A stretch of DNA of 64,000 nt from Todiramphus chloris collaris (Eukaryota; Chordata; Aves; Coraciiformes; Alcedinidae), in contig JANVCC010000018.1 of assembly GCA_025345505.1 (NCBI GenBank), positions 59,447,820 through 59,511,819 on the forward strand. Direction: 5' to 3'. The position numbers and the translations under genes were made by a program. Below, one piece after another: positions 40,357 to 52,423 of this stretch (the first letter of the stretch is position 1; the number at the start of each line of letters is the position of its first letter). The notes under the pieces were generated by a model. That model saw only the letters and a list, made by a program, of their open reading frames with translations. It ran no database searches and had not been told where the DNA came from.

Positions 40357-40535
40357 AATAGACCTTCTCAGTCTGTGGGCTGTACATAGGGGGAGCATGG
40401 GGGGAGGTGTGGTACCAGTGGGAAATCTCAATAATCATAGAATCGTAGACTCTATGCTTGGATTGGATTCCATTCTTTGGATTGGAAGGGTCCTTTAAAG
40501 GTCACCCCTAGAAATAGACCTTCTCAGTCTGTGGG
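40357..40535. repeat. 23-bp direct repeat pair
   Basis: The sequence AATAGACCTTCTCAGTCTGT plus GGG occurs at 40357-40379 and again at 40513-40535, identical over 23 bases and 156 bp apart. The interval carries the CR1 tail at 40435-40511. It could be a long target-site duplication or a local duplication. Confidence 0.85.
40435..40511 (-). mobile_element. CR1 3' tail fragment flanked by a 23-bp direct repeat
   Basis: AATCATAGAATCGTAGACTC is the inverted CR1 terminal repeat, followed by TGGATTGGAAGGGTCCTTTA. Only about 77 bases remain. The same 23-base sequence is found on both sides of the surrounding block (40357-40379 and 40513-40535). Confidence 0.8.
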
Positions 40536-40654
40536 ATGCTCTAGAGAATGTCTCCCCTTAACTCTTGTGAGTGTCACCCCCAGTCACTCCCCATGGGACC
40601 AATCACACCCCTTCTGATGTGCTGGGAGAGTCCAGGCAGTACCCAGTTTCTCTG

Positions 40655-40933
40655 CTGCATTCGTTATTAGGAGGGGTAATGGTTTTAAACTAAAAGAGGG
40701 TAGATTTAGACTAGATATAAGGAAGACATGTTTTACAGTGTGGGTGGTGAAACATTGGAATACGTTGCCCAGAGAGGCAGTAGCAGTCCCATCCCTGGAA
40801 ACATTCAAGGCCAGGTTGGACAGGGTTCTGAGCAACCTGGTCTAGTTGAAGATGTCCTTGTTCCCTGCAGGGTGGTTGGACTGATGACCATTAGAAGTCC
40901 CTTCCAATCCAAACCATTCTATGATTCTATGAT
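40655..40933 (+). mobile_element. CR1 3' UTR fragment
   Basis: From TTAGGAGGGGTAATGGTTTT through TAGACTAGATATAAGGAAGA, ATACGTTGCCCAGAGAGGC and AGTCCCTTCCAATCCAAAC to CATTCTATGATTCTATGAT. It lies close to a CR1 tail in the opposite orientation at 40435. Confidence 0.93.
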
Positions 40934-41205
40934 AAACACAGCCCTCAGAACTGATGGGGGGGGATCTTGCCACAGCAGGAGCCGCACTCCAGGAAAGTGG
41001 TCCTCTTTGCTGGGCTGTTCCCGGCAGCCGAGGTGATGAGGGCACCCGGCATTCCAGTGGTGCCCTGCCCAAAAGCCAGAGCTGGGAAAATCACCCTTAC
41101 ACGCCTGAGTACCAGGGCTGCCAGTGCACTGTTGTAGAATGCCCCAGCAGTCTACAGCTCTGGAGTCATTCTCCCTTGGTACCACAAGATGGCAGGGCTT
41201 TAATT
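40934..41205. other. GC-richer non-coding patch
   Basis: A block richer in G and C than its flanks, starting right after a CR1 end. It includes a run of eight G and several CCAG/CTGG words and finishes with the CTCF-like motif. No reading frame in it resembles a known protein. Confidence 0.5.
41182..41195 (+). promoter_or_regulatory. CTCF-like binding motif
   Basis: CCACAAGATGGCAG matches the CTCF core CCASYAGRKGGCRS at 13 of 14 positions, the exception being A at the fifth. It ends a GC-richer patch at 40940-41205. Occupancy is not shown by sequence. Confidence 0.5.
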
Positions 41206-44200
41206 TTAAATCTCTGTTTCATATTTCTATTTTATTTATTCTGCTTTTTTCAAGTTCTTTTCATTTTGGGTCTCTCTGACACTCTTGGATATAACTATTT
41301 ACATTATTTAGCTTAAATGAGAAGTTTAAATGATGGGTTTTTTAGGGACGAGATTTTATCTGTGGAGCAGTTTTGCTTTATCTCTGTGATTGGTTAAATA
41401 CTTTAAAAAATAAGACTGATTTACAAATATAACTTGGTGGAAGTACATCTTTTTGGCTCTTTTTTGGTACCTTTTATTACCTTTTCCTTTTGGGAGTAGT
41501 CCAGCCACAGCAAATATTTTTATACTGGTACACATTACAGAAGCTATAATAGTTTACAGAAAAAAAAATGCCTCAGCTTTGTCCTTGGACAAGACCTTAC
41601 CAAAAATATTTTTGTTTGAAGAAGACAAATGTTTGGGTTGGTTTTTTTTCTGTTATAGAAGTATTTTCCGAAGTTCACTGACAGAGCCCATCACTGGCCT
41701 TGCCTGATGTCAGCTCCTTCCCTCCTACACTTGGACAGGATGCTACATTATTAGGAGACTATCCAGGTGGGGACTGAGGATGGGGTTTAATGCATGTGTG
41801 TAGTCTGAGCCACCTTCTCATCTTCTTTCATTACTATTGAGCTCTCCCTGGGAGGGCAAACAGTAGCATTTATGGCTGGCATAAAAGACTGTTTAACACT
41901 ATCACCTCTAGCTCTTTGTTAGAAGAGGGCATTTCTCCCATCCTACAAATTGTCTGGTTTAGCCTTGGAAAGTTTAGAGCAAATACCACATGCAAATCTC
42001 TCAGGAGGCAGCAGAGAGTGCTGTTCAATAAGCAGTTTTTTTTTCAGTATGATTCTCCCTTTTTTTCAAGTTTTAATGCAAAATCAGAGAGGAAAACATG
42101 AAAGGAGTTAGAATAAGTACTTGACTGGTCATAGGAAAGTGTCCTTTGTCCTCTGTTAATTACATGGTGTACTAAATACCAGCTGGTAAGAGACCAAGAA
42201 AAGACGTGAACAGCTTGTATTGAATTAATCTTGAACCTTGAATATTGTTTTGAACAGTGGGCTTGGCAAGTCCATTTTTCCTGACTGGGTATCTCAGACA
42301 CATATTGCTCAAAGACTATCAGGTGGGCACAGAGGGGAATATCCATAGGATAGGCTGGGGAAGGTGGCAATGTCTTGCTGCTTTGCTACCAAGTCCAGAA
42401 TTGAGCCCTTGAAAATTCCTTCTCTGCTGTTACCCTTGTTCTGGTAGTCATCAGGGCTGGACAAGCAAAATAACTATTTCTTTATGCCAGCCAGAGTAAA
42501 GTAAGTGTCTTTTCTTCTTCAGAGACAAAATAAAAATGAAAACTTTAGTAGTAAAAGCAAGATCAGCAAGGATCTTGTGTTACATGTGATGAGGTAGTGG
42601 ACAAATAGGAAAATTCTAGACAGGGCAACAGAACAGGATTAAAGGGAGGAAAGTCAGAGAAAGGCAATTACAGTAGTAAATCAGCTGGGAAGTAAAACCT
42701 AATAAATAACTCATAGTCCAGTAAGTATTGATTGAAAGGAAACAGCCCTGCTTTTCCTGTCAGTGCAGAATTTGAGAACTGAGATTTTTCAATGAAAATT
42801 AAACTTTGGAGAGGATACTGTATAGAAGGATCTATTTTAGTGCCCGTGCTGGGGTTAGGGCTAACTAGTGAATTTAATACATATATTTTTCTGATATAAA
42901 ATCTTCTGTCTAACTTGCAATTTCCAAAATTTCTAATCTGTTCCATGTGTTACAAACAGTTTTTAGAAACAAATACATAAAGGCACACTTTGTGAACTCG
43001 TATTAAAAACAAACAAGCAAACACAAAATAACCATTTCTGAGAATCAACTTTGACAGATACTAGTCCTTTCACACAGTTTTGGTTACAAACATGTTGCAT
43101 GCAAAAATATACCTACAGAAGAAAAGATTCACTTGGAAAAAGCAAGTTTTACCTTTCCATTTACATGGGAAGTTGCTTATCTGGTTAGCAGACTATCCCC
43201 TAACAGTACAGCAATGTACCATAAAGGAGATAGCCTTTCCCAGACCTTTCCCAGACAGTAAATCCCTGGGATTTCACATGGGAGAAGAACAAGGAATTGG
43301 ACAGATTTCATAATCAGGAGGTCTTGGCTAATAGCCTTTTTCAGTGTTCCATAATTTTACTTTGCCTAATTGTCCCAAATTCCCTTTAAAAAATTCCCTC
43401 TCCTCTTCTGTACCAGTACACTCCCTGGGCATTCCTGGCAGTCCTCTTACCTCTGTGGTGTCCAGCTCCCACACACACGTTTTCAGATTTAGCTACCATC
43501 ACCCATTTGGAGTGGTTTGGAGTGTGTATTAGTTTAATGGCACACATATTTCTGACGGTGGTATGGGTAGGCTTCTGAACCTGGGACTGAGGCTTGGTTC
43601 AACGCATAAGGTATTAAGCCTGTTCTTTCAAAAAGTATAGCCACAGATTTCATATATAGGGCTCTCCTCTCTACAGCTCAGTTCTTCCCCACTGCAGCTA
43701 AAAAGCACTAACCTCTGGAGGCATGTTCATCTGGACATATTTATTGTTAAATTGTTTTCCCGCTGTCCAGTTCCTGTGGTGCCTTTCTCAACTTCCTGAC
43801 CTGCTTTTCTAAATCTTGACAGCCTTGAAGAACCAAATCTGCTGCTGCTGAAGGATGAGGTGGACTCATATAGCCCTATAATGGATTTGTATCACCTTCC
43901 ATCAGCAGTGAATCCAACCTGTTAAGTCTACAAATGTGTCCAGGTTCAGTATTTCAATAACAGTCTCCCCAGAGGCACAATCTGGGAATAGCTTCTGCCA
44001 TATTTGTTACATGATGCCACAAATAATTGCCAACACTCAAGCAGCTTTTATGGATTTCACAGCATATTGCAGACTTGTAACTTGATGTCTAAAAGACATA
44101 GATATTTATAGCAGTTTGCTGTATTCCCCAGAAATGCCTTGCAAGGTTGTGCACAAGTTATGAAGAAGTTTTCAAACTCTATCTCCTTAAATGTCTTAAG

Positions 44201-47200
44201 ACATCCTCTGATGACAAGCCAGGCATACAATCTTAAAAGAATCAGTGAAATACAAACTACACAATATCCTCTTTCCTCTTTTAGTCCTGAGAGCAGAAAG
44301 TTTTGGTAAAACCAACAGAAGACTCACAAAAATGCTATTTGTCTCGATGAAGTAGGTATTTTTAATGTATTTTGTATTGTACTGATAATCTGTGCTTAAA
44401 TAAACCTAAAAGCCATTTGCAATTGTCACATTATTTTTTGCTTCTTCATAAAGTAAGGCTTTTCACAGTATTGTGTCAAGCTGTAAGAAACTTTCATTGT
44501 CTAGACCCTAGATTATAGCAGAGGAAGCAGTCAGCAGCTTGGATTTTCCTTTCAAGGGATCAGAAATTTTCGGTGAAAAAGTATCTTTACCTTTCTTCAA
44601 CATCACTCCAAACAGGGAAGTTAAATCATGATTAAATAATGACAGTGTTCTGAGGAAATGGTTTCTCAGGACTATAAAATTAGAAGAGTACATTTTTTTT
44701 ACTTTCACATTATGTTGTATGGGAGTTTTAAACCACCTGTAATGAGGCTGCCTGGTGGTTAATTAGTAAGAGAATCACATTCAGCTCCCAGCTGGTTTCT
44801 TGATCATTAGGATGGAAGAAGCTGGAAGCCTTTACAAGGTGATGTATATGTAACCCATGGGAGACACAAATAGGAAAGGAGAGAAGTATCTTAAAAAAGG
44901 CAATTTACTTTGCAAGTAACTCTCTGAGTCTCCAGGAGTATTTATACAATCTGTTTGTGGTTTACAATAAGAGTTTGCCTCTCAGAGCTCAACTCAGCAC
45001 CACAATGTTAATTGTCATTGGTAGTGAAACTGCAATATGTTGTCCCAGGTCAGATGTGATTGATGGCCCAGATTCCCTGTTACATGAGTCTGCTGCATGC
45101 AGAGTACGTGGCAAGCGTAAAAACATGTTTACTGAAAGTAAATATTTTGTTAGTATGGTGTTGTGTGAAGTGTTCCTTAACGTGAAATACTGTCAGACGA
45201 TAGTTGTCCAGGATGACCCATGTTCTGCACCATCCTCCTCTGCTACAAAGTGCAGCTATAGGCTTCATCCGGCTTGAACCTAGGCAGAGGGAATAACACT
45301 TGATATCATTTAAGGAGCATTGGCATATCCCAAGTAAAATCAACAGTATGTAGGGATGCATGGCAGCCAGAGAAAAAGGGCTGCCTTTTGTACAGTAAGT
45401 ACAAAAAACCTCAACACAACCCACATATTTTTTAGCATTTGATGCTTAAAAAATAAGGAAAAACCCTAAGCTGAATGAAAAGCATGACCCACTGCATATT
45501 CTGTATCTTCTTAATGAGTATGAGGTTGTGATATTTCAAGATAATCAGCCCTTTCCAAAAAAATCATGCCCTGCAAGCTAAGAACTGCTGAAATACGTAT
45601 CTATTTAGTTACCTATATGCTGTCTATGACATAATAACAGTTGGTTCCTTCAGTATGATCTGAACATGATCTTAATAATTAAAATGATAATAGAACAATT
45701 TTAACTCAAATAAAATTAAATAGAACTAGTTTAGTCCTAATAAGTCTGGAAGACAAAAACTTTTATCTGTCCAAGCTAACACAAGCCATGTTCTGTCTGT
45801 TCTGGATTCTACCAGTCAAGGGAGCAAGCAAAGAATTGCACAATGATTTTATTTTGAGCAAGCAATCATAAGGTGCAAGTGCTGATAAGGTTGCTACATT
45901 AACATTGCCACTTGCACACTCCCAGCATACCACCCTTCCTCTTTCTGAATTCATTTACTTATGCTTCTAGGGTTTGTTTGCATTTAGCTAAAAGGCTGGA
46001 TATTTAATTCAAAAGACCTTCTTACAAATATTAACAATACTGTTTAAACTTCAATAATTTTAAAAGGACACTCCAACATGCGTTTAGTCAGTCAGCTCTA
46101 CACTGTTCACCAACCTTCCTAAATGTGTGTGATGGTTATAATGAAGATTTTGTTTCTAAGGCAGATATTCACCGAGTACTGAATATTTTCCCTGCATATG
46201 AGAGCGACTATCCTCCTTTGCACTGTTAAAGTCCCACTTTCTTTATACCTTTACAGCAGCCATATGTATTTAAAATCCTTGTAGTATACATACAATCCAA
46301 CTATGTGGTTTCTTCAGTTCAGAGTTCCCATCACATATTAAAATAGTTTTATCCAATTTTGTGAATGTATTTTAAAACAAAGGAAACATATTTCATCTAC
46401 TCCTCAAAAGTTCCCTTGAGACGCAAGGCAGTTTGCAGGGCAGCCATGAAAAAACCAGTGGCCACAGTTAGTTCCAGCCCTCCTCACTGCGGCCAAGGGG
46501 CAAAGAGCACCAGAGCCCCTGAATTTCCCCATGCCCCACCAGCACAGAAGTCACTGCTGAAGTAATAAATGACAGGTCACAACCAGCACTATAAAGACTG
46601 GAAAGGCAGGGCATGGGGCAAACAAATGTTGCCGGAGTCAATGGTTCACTCACCACAGTAGTTTGGGAAAAGTTTTCTGTTCTTTGCATGTTTTTACAGC
46701 TGTGGTACATGTAGTCTTGAAAGTTTTTACAGGTTGCCTTGAAGATCGTCAGATTTAGCACAGGTACTGGAAGCAGGAGTTACTATTCTCCTCTGCCTTC
46801 TACAGTCACATAAACCAGGGATTTTAGAACAATTACGTTAATTTAAAAATCATTTTTCACCATTTAATGGTGCAAACTTACACACTACTCAGAAGAAAAT
46901 GGGCTCCCATGATCATTACCTTGTATAGATAATATCCATATTATCTTATTTTGAAGAAGAGCAGGATGAGTAGGAGAAACAGTCACAAAATGTAGGAGAG
47001 AAACACATTTTACCTGTACAAAATGTGTAGTGTAACTATACCTGCTGAAAATGCTTTTCAACATGAAAGTCTGTGGATACAATGCAAACCAAGTGGGTAA
47101 TAGGAAGAGCCACGTCTGCTTATGTGGGATTATTCAAGTAGTGATAAGTGTGATTCTTGCTCAGTAGTTTTGGAAGAGCTTTCACTGAATGTGAAATGCA

Positions 47201-48683
47201 TGTCTTCTTTTGAGCAGGATGCAATAACATCCTAAAATGGCCAGCTCTCAGAAGCAGACTGTAAGTCACACTTCAGATATCTTAAATCATCTTATGTTTG
47301 CCTGGTATCTTACAGTTTTCTTCCAAACTGGAGTTACCACAAAACTAAAAAATTCAGTCTGGGAAAATATACTGCTTAGATTTGATGTACAAACATAAAT
47401 TTTGTTCATACCTTTATCCTAGGTGAGTGCATTTAGCACCAGGCTTTAGGTTTTGGTAATCAGAGGTGGGCATCTGCACCATGAGCACTTTATAGAGGCT
47501 GTAGAAGAGAAACTGCATGGCTTCCCCTGCCCCTTTAGTCAGCCTGTGTCAGGCTCAGTGTGCCTGCAGGATGCTGATCTCTGGGGGGGCTGGCACAGGG
47601 AAACCCCTGTGGGGATGGAGGAAGAAGCCTAGAGCTCTCTGTGTCACAGCTGTCATTTTCTTCTCCCAGCTTTCCCCTCTACTACAAGGTTCAGGGTAAG
47701 TTTGTTATCACTCTGTCATGCAAAGACAGGGATGTACCAAAAATCAGAAAGACGATGCAGAGAGTAGAAGGAGTGGAAATTTTTAAACATCCCAGAAGTA
47801 ATAATTGATATAAAAATAGTCACTTTATGCATGAAGGAAGGAAAGAGGAGAATGAGGCCAGTGTTTCTGCTAGGTTATATTTATTAAATTTGTGACTCTT
47901 CAGCATCTGGGACAATATGGCCATAAGCTCCCTGTTTTTAACCAGACAGTCCAGTTACGAATCCAGACCTCTCCAGTGAAAGGGCTTAAGCCCAGGACAG
48001 TTGTATTCCCACTGACTGCAGCTCTACTTCTTGACCTTCCATCAGTCCACACTTGAACCCAGCCTAGACATCACTGTGATGCAGGCACAGATGGGTTGGC
48101 ATGAGGGTCATATGATGGGCCTTGTGGATGGGATATGCAAACAGAGAATGAGACCCTCCTTTAAAGGGACAAATTGAAAAGCTACATAAACTCCAATGCT
48201 CCCTTCTCAGTCTTCCTTCATCCTGGTTTTACAACACACAGGCAAAATCCCAAATAGTTGTTGATTCAGGTAATGTGGATATTTGAGAAGAGCTATATGT
48301 TCCTTAAATAGAAGCTTCATAGTAAATAAATTACCAAACCCAAAGGGATTAAATAGTATTAACTGTATTCCTATAGATAACTACAGGTGACAGGCAGCTG
48401 GACCACTGGGTGATGAATCTGAGTTAAGGAGAACAGGATTTTCAGTTGCTGTTCCAGAATGCAACTCCTTATCCCACTAAAGTAGCAATGTATTTAGCCT
48501 CTCCCTACAAAGTCTTAACACATTTTTTCCACACAAAAAAAAGTTTTGAATGGCAAAATTGTTAAAAGGACTTATTACATTAAGTCATTTTGTGCTCATT
48601 GTTCCTAACTCACTGATTTTCCAGTGTATACTCAGCATCTTTTCCTCCAAAACCATGGTTTGCTTGAAAACCATATTTACTGT
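41206..48683. other. Intergenic DNA, 7.5 kb, free of recognised repeats
   Basis: AT-rich sequence with no CR1 or LTR that I can identify. Open frames of about 100 codons (for example 45080-45424 on the minus strand) have no recognisable domain and are best treated as chance. Confidence 0.5.
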
Positions 48684-49444
48684 TGTCCTGGTTTGAGATA
48701 GAGCAGAACTAAATCTGTTCAGTGGTTTTTCTTTTCAGTTAAATCTCTTATAACTAATGGCACTTTCTGAAGTTAACAGCATATTTTTGCAGATAGCATC
48801 TGCTTCTAGAAGTGGTAATGCTTGGTGGTTAGAGTTACTACCAAGGACTGGTATGCAGAAAGACCTTGTTCATACTTGTTCCTATGGAGACCAAGGTCAC
48901 TGCTGGATCTTGTGTACCATGTTGGGGGTGCAGAAAGAAAAAGACCACACCTGAAGGAAGGAGTGTACAGGACAGGTGACCCTAAACTGACCAGTGAGGT
49001 ATTCTACACCATATATGTTATATTTGCTATAAAACTGAGGGAACATGAGGGTCAAGCTTCTTCTTTCATGGCTGGTGACCAAGACTCTGTTCTCCCTTCA
49101 ATCCCAACCCACATGTTCCTGAATCCAGTTCCAGATTCCAGCTCCTGAATCCAGTTCCAATCTTCTGCTGAGTCCAGTCTGGGACTTCCCCAGTGCCTGC
49201 TCTACACCATCAGCGTGACAGTACCTAATTTCTATCAGAAGAGTCGGGTTCAATATTGGGTTTATATGTATTTTTATACATATTTCATTTCATTATTATT
49301 TTAATTAAAACTGATTTAGTTTTCTTTTCCAATTCAGACGTCTCTGTTACTTATCCCCTTTCTCTTCCTCTTTGGGAAGGGAGAGGCATTAATAAAGAGC
49401 ATCTGTCATTCTTCTAGTGGCCAGTCCATCCTTGACCCTTGACA
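48684..49444 (+). mobile_element. Solo LTR of an endogenous retrovirus (family A), plus orientation
   Basis: It begins TGTCCTGGTTTGAGATAGAG and aligns by eye over its whole length with the minus-strand element at 12544-13317. Shared landmarks, in order, are AAGTTAACAGC-like sequence, CACTGCTGGATCTTGTGTACC, GACAGGTGACCCTAAACTGA, a TATA box (TATAAAA at 49028-49034), repeated TCCAGTTCCAGA units, GTCTGGGACT and CCCAGTGCCTGCTC. Then come AT-rich sequence with ATTAAAA and an AATAAA at 49391-49396. The end near CTTGACA is set by alignment to the other copy and is approximate. No retroviral genes flank it, so it is a solo LTR. No clear target-site duplication was found. Confidence 0.8.
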
Positions 49445-50574
49445 TCTCTATATACTTTTAACTGTAACAAGTATGAAAGCTTTGCGTAGCAGTACAACAC
49501 AGGCGTATATGCTGTAGCACAGCACAATGTTTATAGAAAGCCACAAAAACCTGTGCCTGAGAGCTGTTTCATGTGCAGTGTGATTACGTATCTGCTTGCC
49601 TACATCTGTTTTCTTCAGTGGCATAGTTAACTCATGGCATTTCTCACCTTTATCCTTGCTTTGAATTTTTGGCAATTTCAGACTTTCATATTTTATTTTG
49701 TTTCTTAGTTTAAGTTAGTTTAATAATGTAATATGCTCACATTTGTTCTGGATCCTTTTAGTTGGAAGTATCCCAGAACTGTATCACCAGTTTATTTACC
49801 TGTGAAGCAAAATTTTCCTTTCCATTCCTCCAGAAGTCATAAAACAGTTTCAGGTTAAACAAAAAAGAACTTTTAGTGTATACGGTAGGTCTTCCTGATA
49901 TACTGGCAGTTATCTCTCACAGACATCCTTTCTAAGCCAGTTTTGCTTTACATCATCTCATGGCACACAGGATGGCCACAACAAACACCCATCTGTTCAA
50001 ATGTTCTTAGGACGGGTGCCCATGGAAAGGAAATCCCTGTAGATAAGAAACTGCATTAAATCAGAGAACAGCCAAGTGAATAGAAAATAACCCTTTATCA
50101 TCGCTTCAAACTAAGTCAACATAGGACTGATGCCAGTATCCCATGTCTATTAGCAAACGGGAGACAACAGTGCATGTGAAAGGGCTCCTCTGCACAATAT
50201 AAATGCCTTCTCATTTCATTCCCTATTATTACTCAATCCATGACAAAAAGCTGCTCAAACATAACCACTTTAGGGGTGGATTTAAGTGTAAGAAAGGCCA
50301 AGGCTCCCACTGACTGCCTTTACGGTAAGACACACCCTGAACTCTGAGATATCCTAGCTAGACGATGCCCCAGCTTTTCACATTCAGAACAGATCTGTAC
50401 AAATAATCACTTGGAAGATTTTTCTACCTATAATTCATCATGACCATTACTTGGTTTTCATTTTTCAACCAGTTCTATTCAGGAACGTGAAACAAAAAAG
50501 CTTAGTTCTTCTGCTGGCAGGAAGGAGACATTTAAGTAGTTATATTTCTTTATTGAATCTTCAGGGTTTTGACC

Positions 50575-50588
50575 AAAAAAAAAAAAAA
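50575..50588 (+). repeat. A14 homopolymer
   Basis: Run of fourteen A in intergenic DNA. Confidence 0.85.
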
Positions 50589-51402
50589 TCTATACGTTAT
50601 TTGGCATAAGCCTTTTTCTTGCTTATCCAGCACCAGTGGGAAGGATGGCAGAACATACCACTGTCCAGATATATTGAAAGCAGGCAGCTGCCCAACAACA
50701 GTGAAGAAATTTCCCAGGATTTGCTCTAACCCTAAGTGCAGACTGTAGCGTCAGGAGGATTTAGTAGGGTCTGTGAACCTCTATCATTTTAAACTCCTTT
50801 TTAAGCATAAATTTTGTTGTGAGAATGAAATAGCTCCTGTAAAATTAATCTATACTTGATGAATTCTCTCATCTCTACTCGAGGCATTAGCTGCTTCAGT
50901 GTCTATTTCTGTGTCTATTACCAGACACATTGTCATTTTGGCTACCCACAAAGGAGCATTACCAGCTTTGCAATGATTTCCTTCTCACTTCTCAAATACA
51001 GAGAAGACAGTTCCCAAACCCTCGCCTTATTTTCCTTCTTACATGGTATTTCTTTGCATGAGAACACCCTGCCCTGATTAAGAGGTGCAACTGCACAAAC
51101 AGGTATCAGCCACTAACATTCAATGAACCAAAATGTTCAGAAAACCAGTTTATTTCAGCTCAGTTAGACTCTTGACCTGCTTTGGACTCACCAGATTGTG
51201 CAAGAGTGTTCAGTGGCAAAATACGTGTAACAAAGTCCACATGTAACTGAGTCTACAGAAGTTAGTTGTAGTGTGGGTGTTGCAGTGGTCAGGGAAGCAC
51301 TCTCAACGCCCAAAACAACTTATTTTTATAGCCACACTCCAGTAAACTTTATGCAGCACTGTGGAAAAAATTATAGTTTTCTGTAACTGCAGTGTGTTTA
51401 CC

Positions 51403-51416
51403 AAAAAAAAAAAAAA
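51403..51416 (+). repeat. A14 homopolymer
   Basis: Run of fourteen A in intergenic DNA, shortly before a T-rich stretch at 51417-51427 that makes it a small imperfect inverted repeat. Confidence 0.85.
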
Positions 51417-52126
51417 GTCTTTTTTTCAATGTTCAAAATCCTTTTGTAATGTGTGGCATAATTTCACTGGGGAGTAATAAATTAGGTATAAATTGCAAAT
51501 ATTCCATGCCCAACACCATCTGAGTAAAAATTTTCTTTCTTTTTTTTTTTTACAGAAGACACAAAAATAACCTCTTCAACAACAGTTTGGCCTATCATGA
51601 TTCTCAACATGCGCTAATAATAGCTCCTGGCAGACTTATATTCTGGTTCCCTGTGCATGCCAGAGCCTGGCTGTGAGATTGATGTTTATTGCTACTACTA
51701 TCTAGATCTAGGAAAGGTGTGCCTACCCCTGGCCAAAGCTTTACTAGGTGTACAAATACCGTAAGACAAAAGAAACACACTGAATTGCTCAGGACTGGGG
51801 ATAAGGCAACCCTGCCAAGTCAAAGGATTCATTCAATAATCACTACAGGGAGGTTTGGTGTTGTGCCCATGTTTTCATCCCTTTCACACTCATAGTGCCT
51901 GTGTCTCTCAGGAGCTGAGATGGTTTGAAGTATGTTGCTCCCAGAAATGTACACCCTGAATGAATCCTCCTGTAGCTTTACAGCTCGTGTCAGTCAGACA
52001 TGCCCAAATACATGTTCACAAGACCTATCCACACAGCAATAACTTTGTAAACTGCAGATGTGAAGAACCAAGACAAAATAATACAGCAAGCACCAGGCTG
52101 AATGTGGTTAATTAAGTTGCTTTTAG

Positions 52127-52132
52127 TTTATT
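52127..52132 (-). terminator. Distal polyadenylation signal candidate of MOXD1
   Basis: A third AATAAA on the minus strand, about 295 nt after the stop codon. It would give a longer 3' UTR if used. Confidence 0.4.
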
Positions 52133-52310
52133 AATTTTACCCATATACATAGTTGATTTTGCAAACACCACGTGAAAGATCCAGGACAAAGTGTAACAAA
52201 ATGGTATGGGAAAGGGTTTCAATACGCAGTGTGCCACTGTGCCTGTTGTGTTTTATATATACTTTACATTGAAAACCAAAAACCCCACAGTTCTCAGAGG
52301 AAGTACACAT

Positions 52311-52339
52311 TTTATTTTAACGGTCAAATTTAGTTTATT
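52311..52339 (-). terminator. Two proximal polyadenylation signals of MOXD1
   Basis: Two AATAAA hexamers on the minus strand (52334-52339 and 52311-52316) lie 85-113 nt after the MOXD1 stop. The sequence past them on the minus strand turns T- and G-rich (GTGGGGTTTTTGG near 52275-52290), which would suit a downstream element. Confidence 0.55.
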
Positions 52340-52423
52340 AATATGTAAAAAAATAAATCTACAATAGCAACAGTGCAAACACATCAGAACTTGCATGGCA
52401 TACAGAACACAAATGAATAAAAA

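Larger units (their letters stand above)
49445..52109. other. Intergenic DNA downstream of MOXD1
   Basis: AT-rich sequence beyond the MOXD1 3' end with A14 runs at 50575 and 51403. Alternative longer MOXD1 3' ends could reach into it, but I see no basis to mark one. Confidence 0.5.
52110..52423 (-). other. MOXD1: MOXD1 3' UTR (probable extent)
   Basis: This is the AT-rich sequence directly after the TAA stop on the minus strand. Three AATAAA hexamers occur on this strand, at 52334-52339, 52311-52316 and 52127-52132, so alternative 3' ends about 110, 140 or 320 nt after the stop are possible. The true cleavage site cannot be read from sequence alone. Confidence 0.6.

Noticed and set aside
45080-45424. 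114-codon minus-strand open frame with a hydrophobic start
   Set aside because: The sequence resembles no family I know and lies in otherwise featureless intergenic DNA.
48822-49148. 108-codon plus-strand open frame
   Set aside because: It lies inside the plus-strand solo LTR. LTRs of this type carry no gene.
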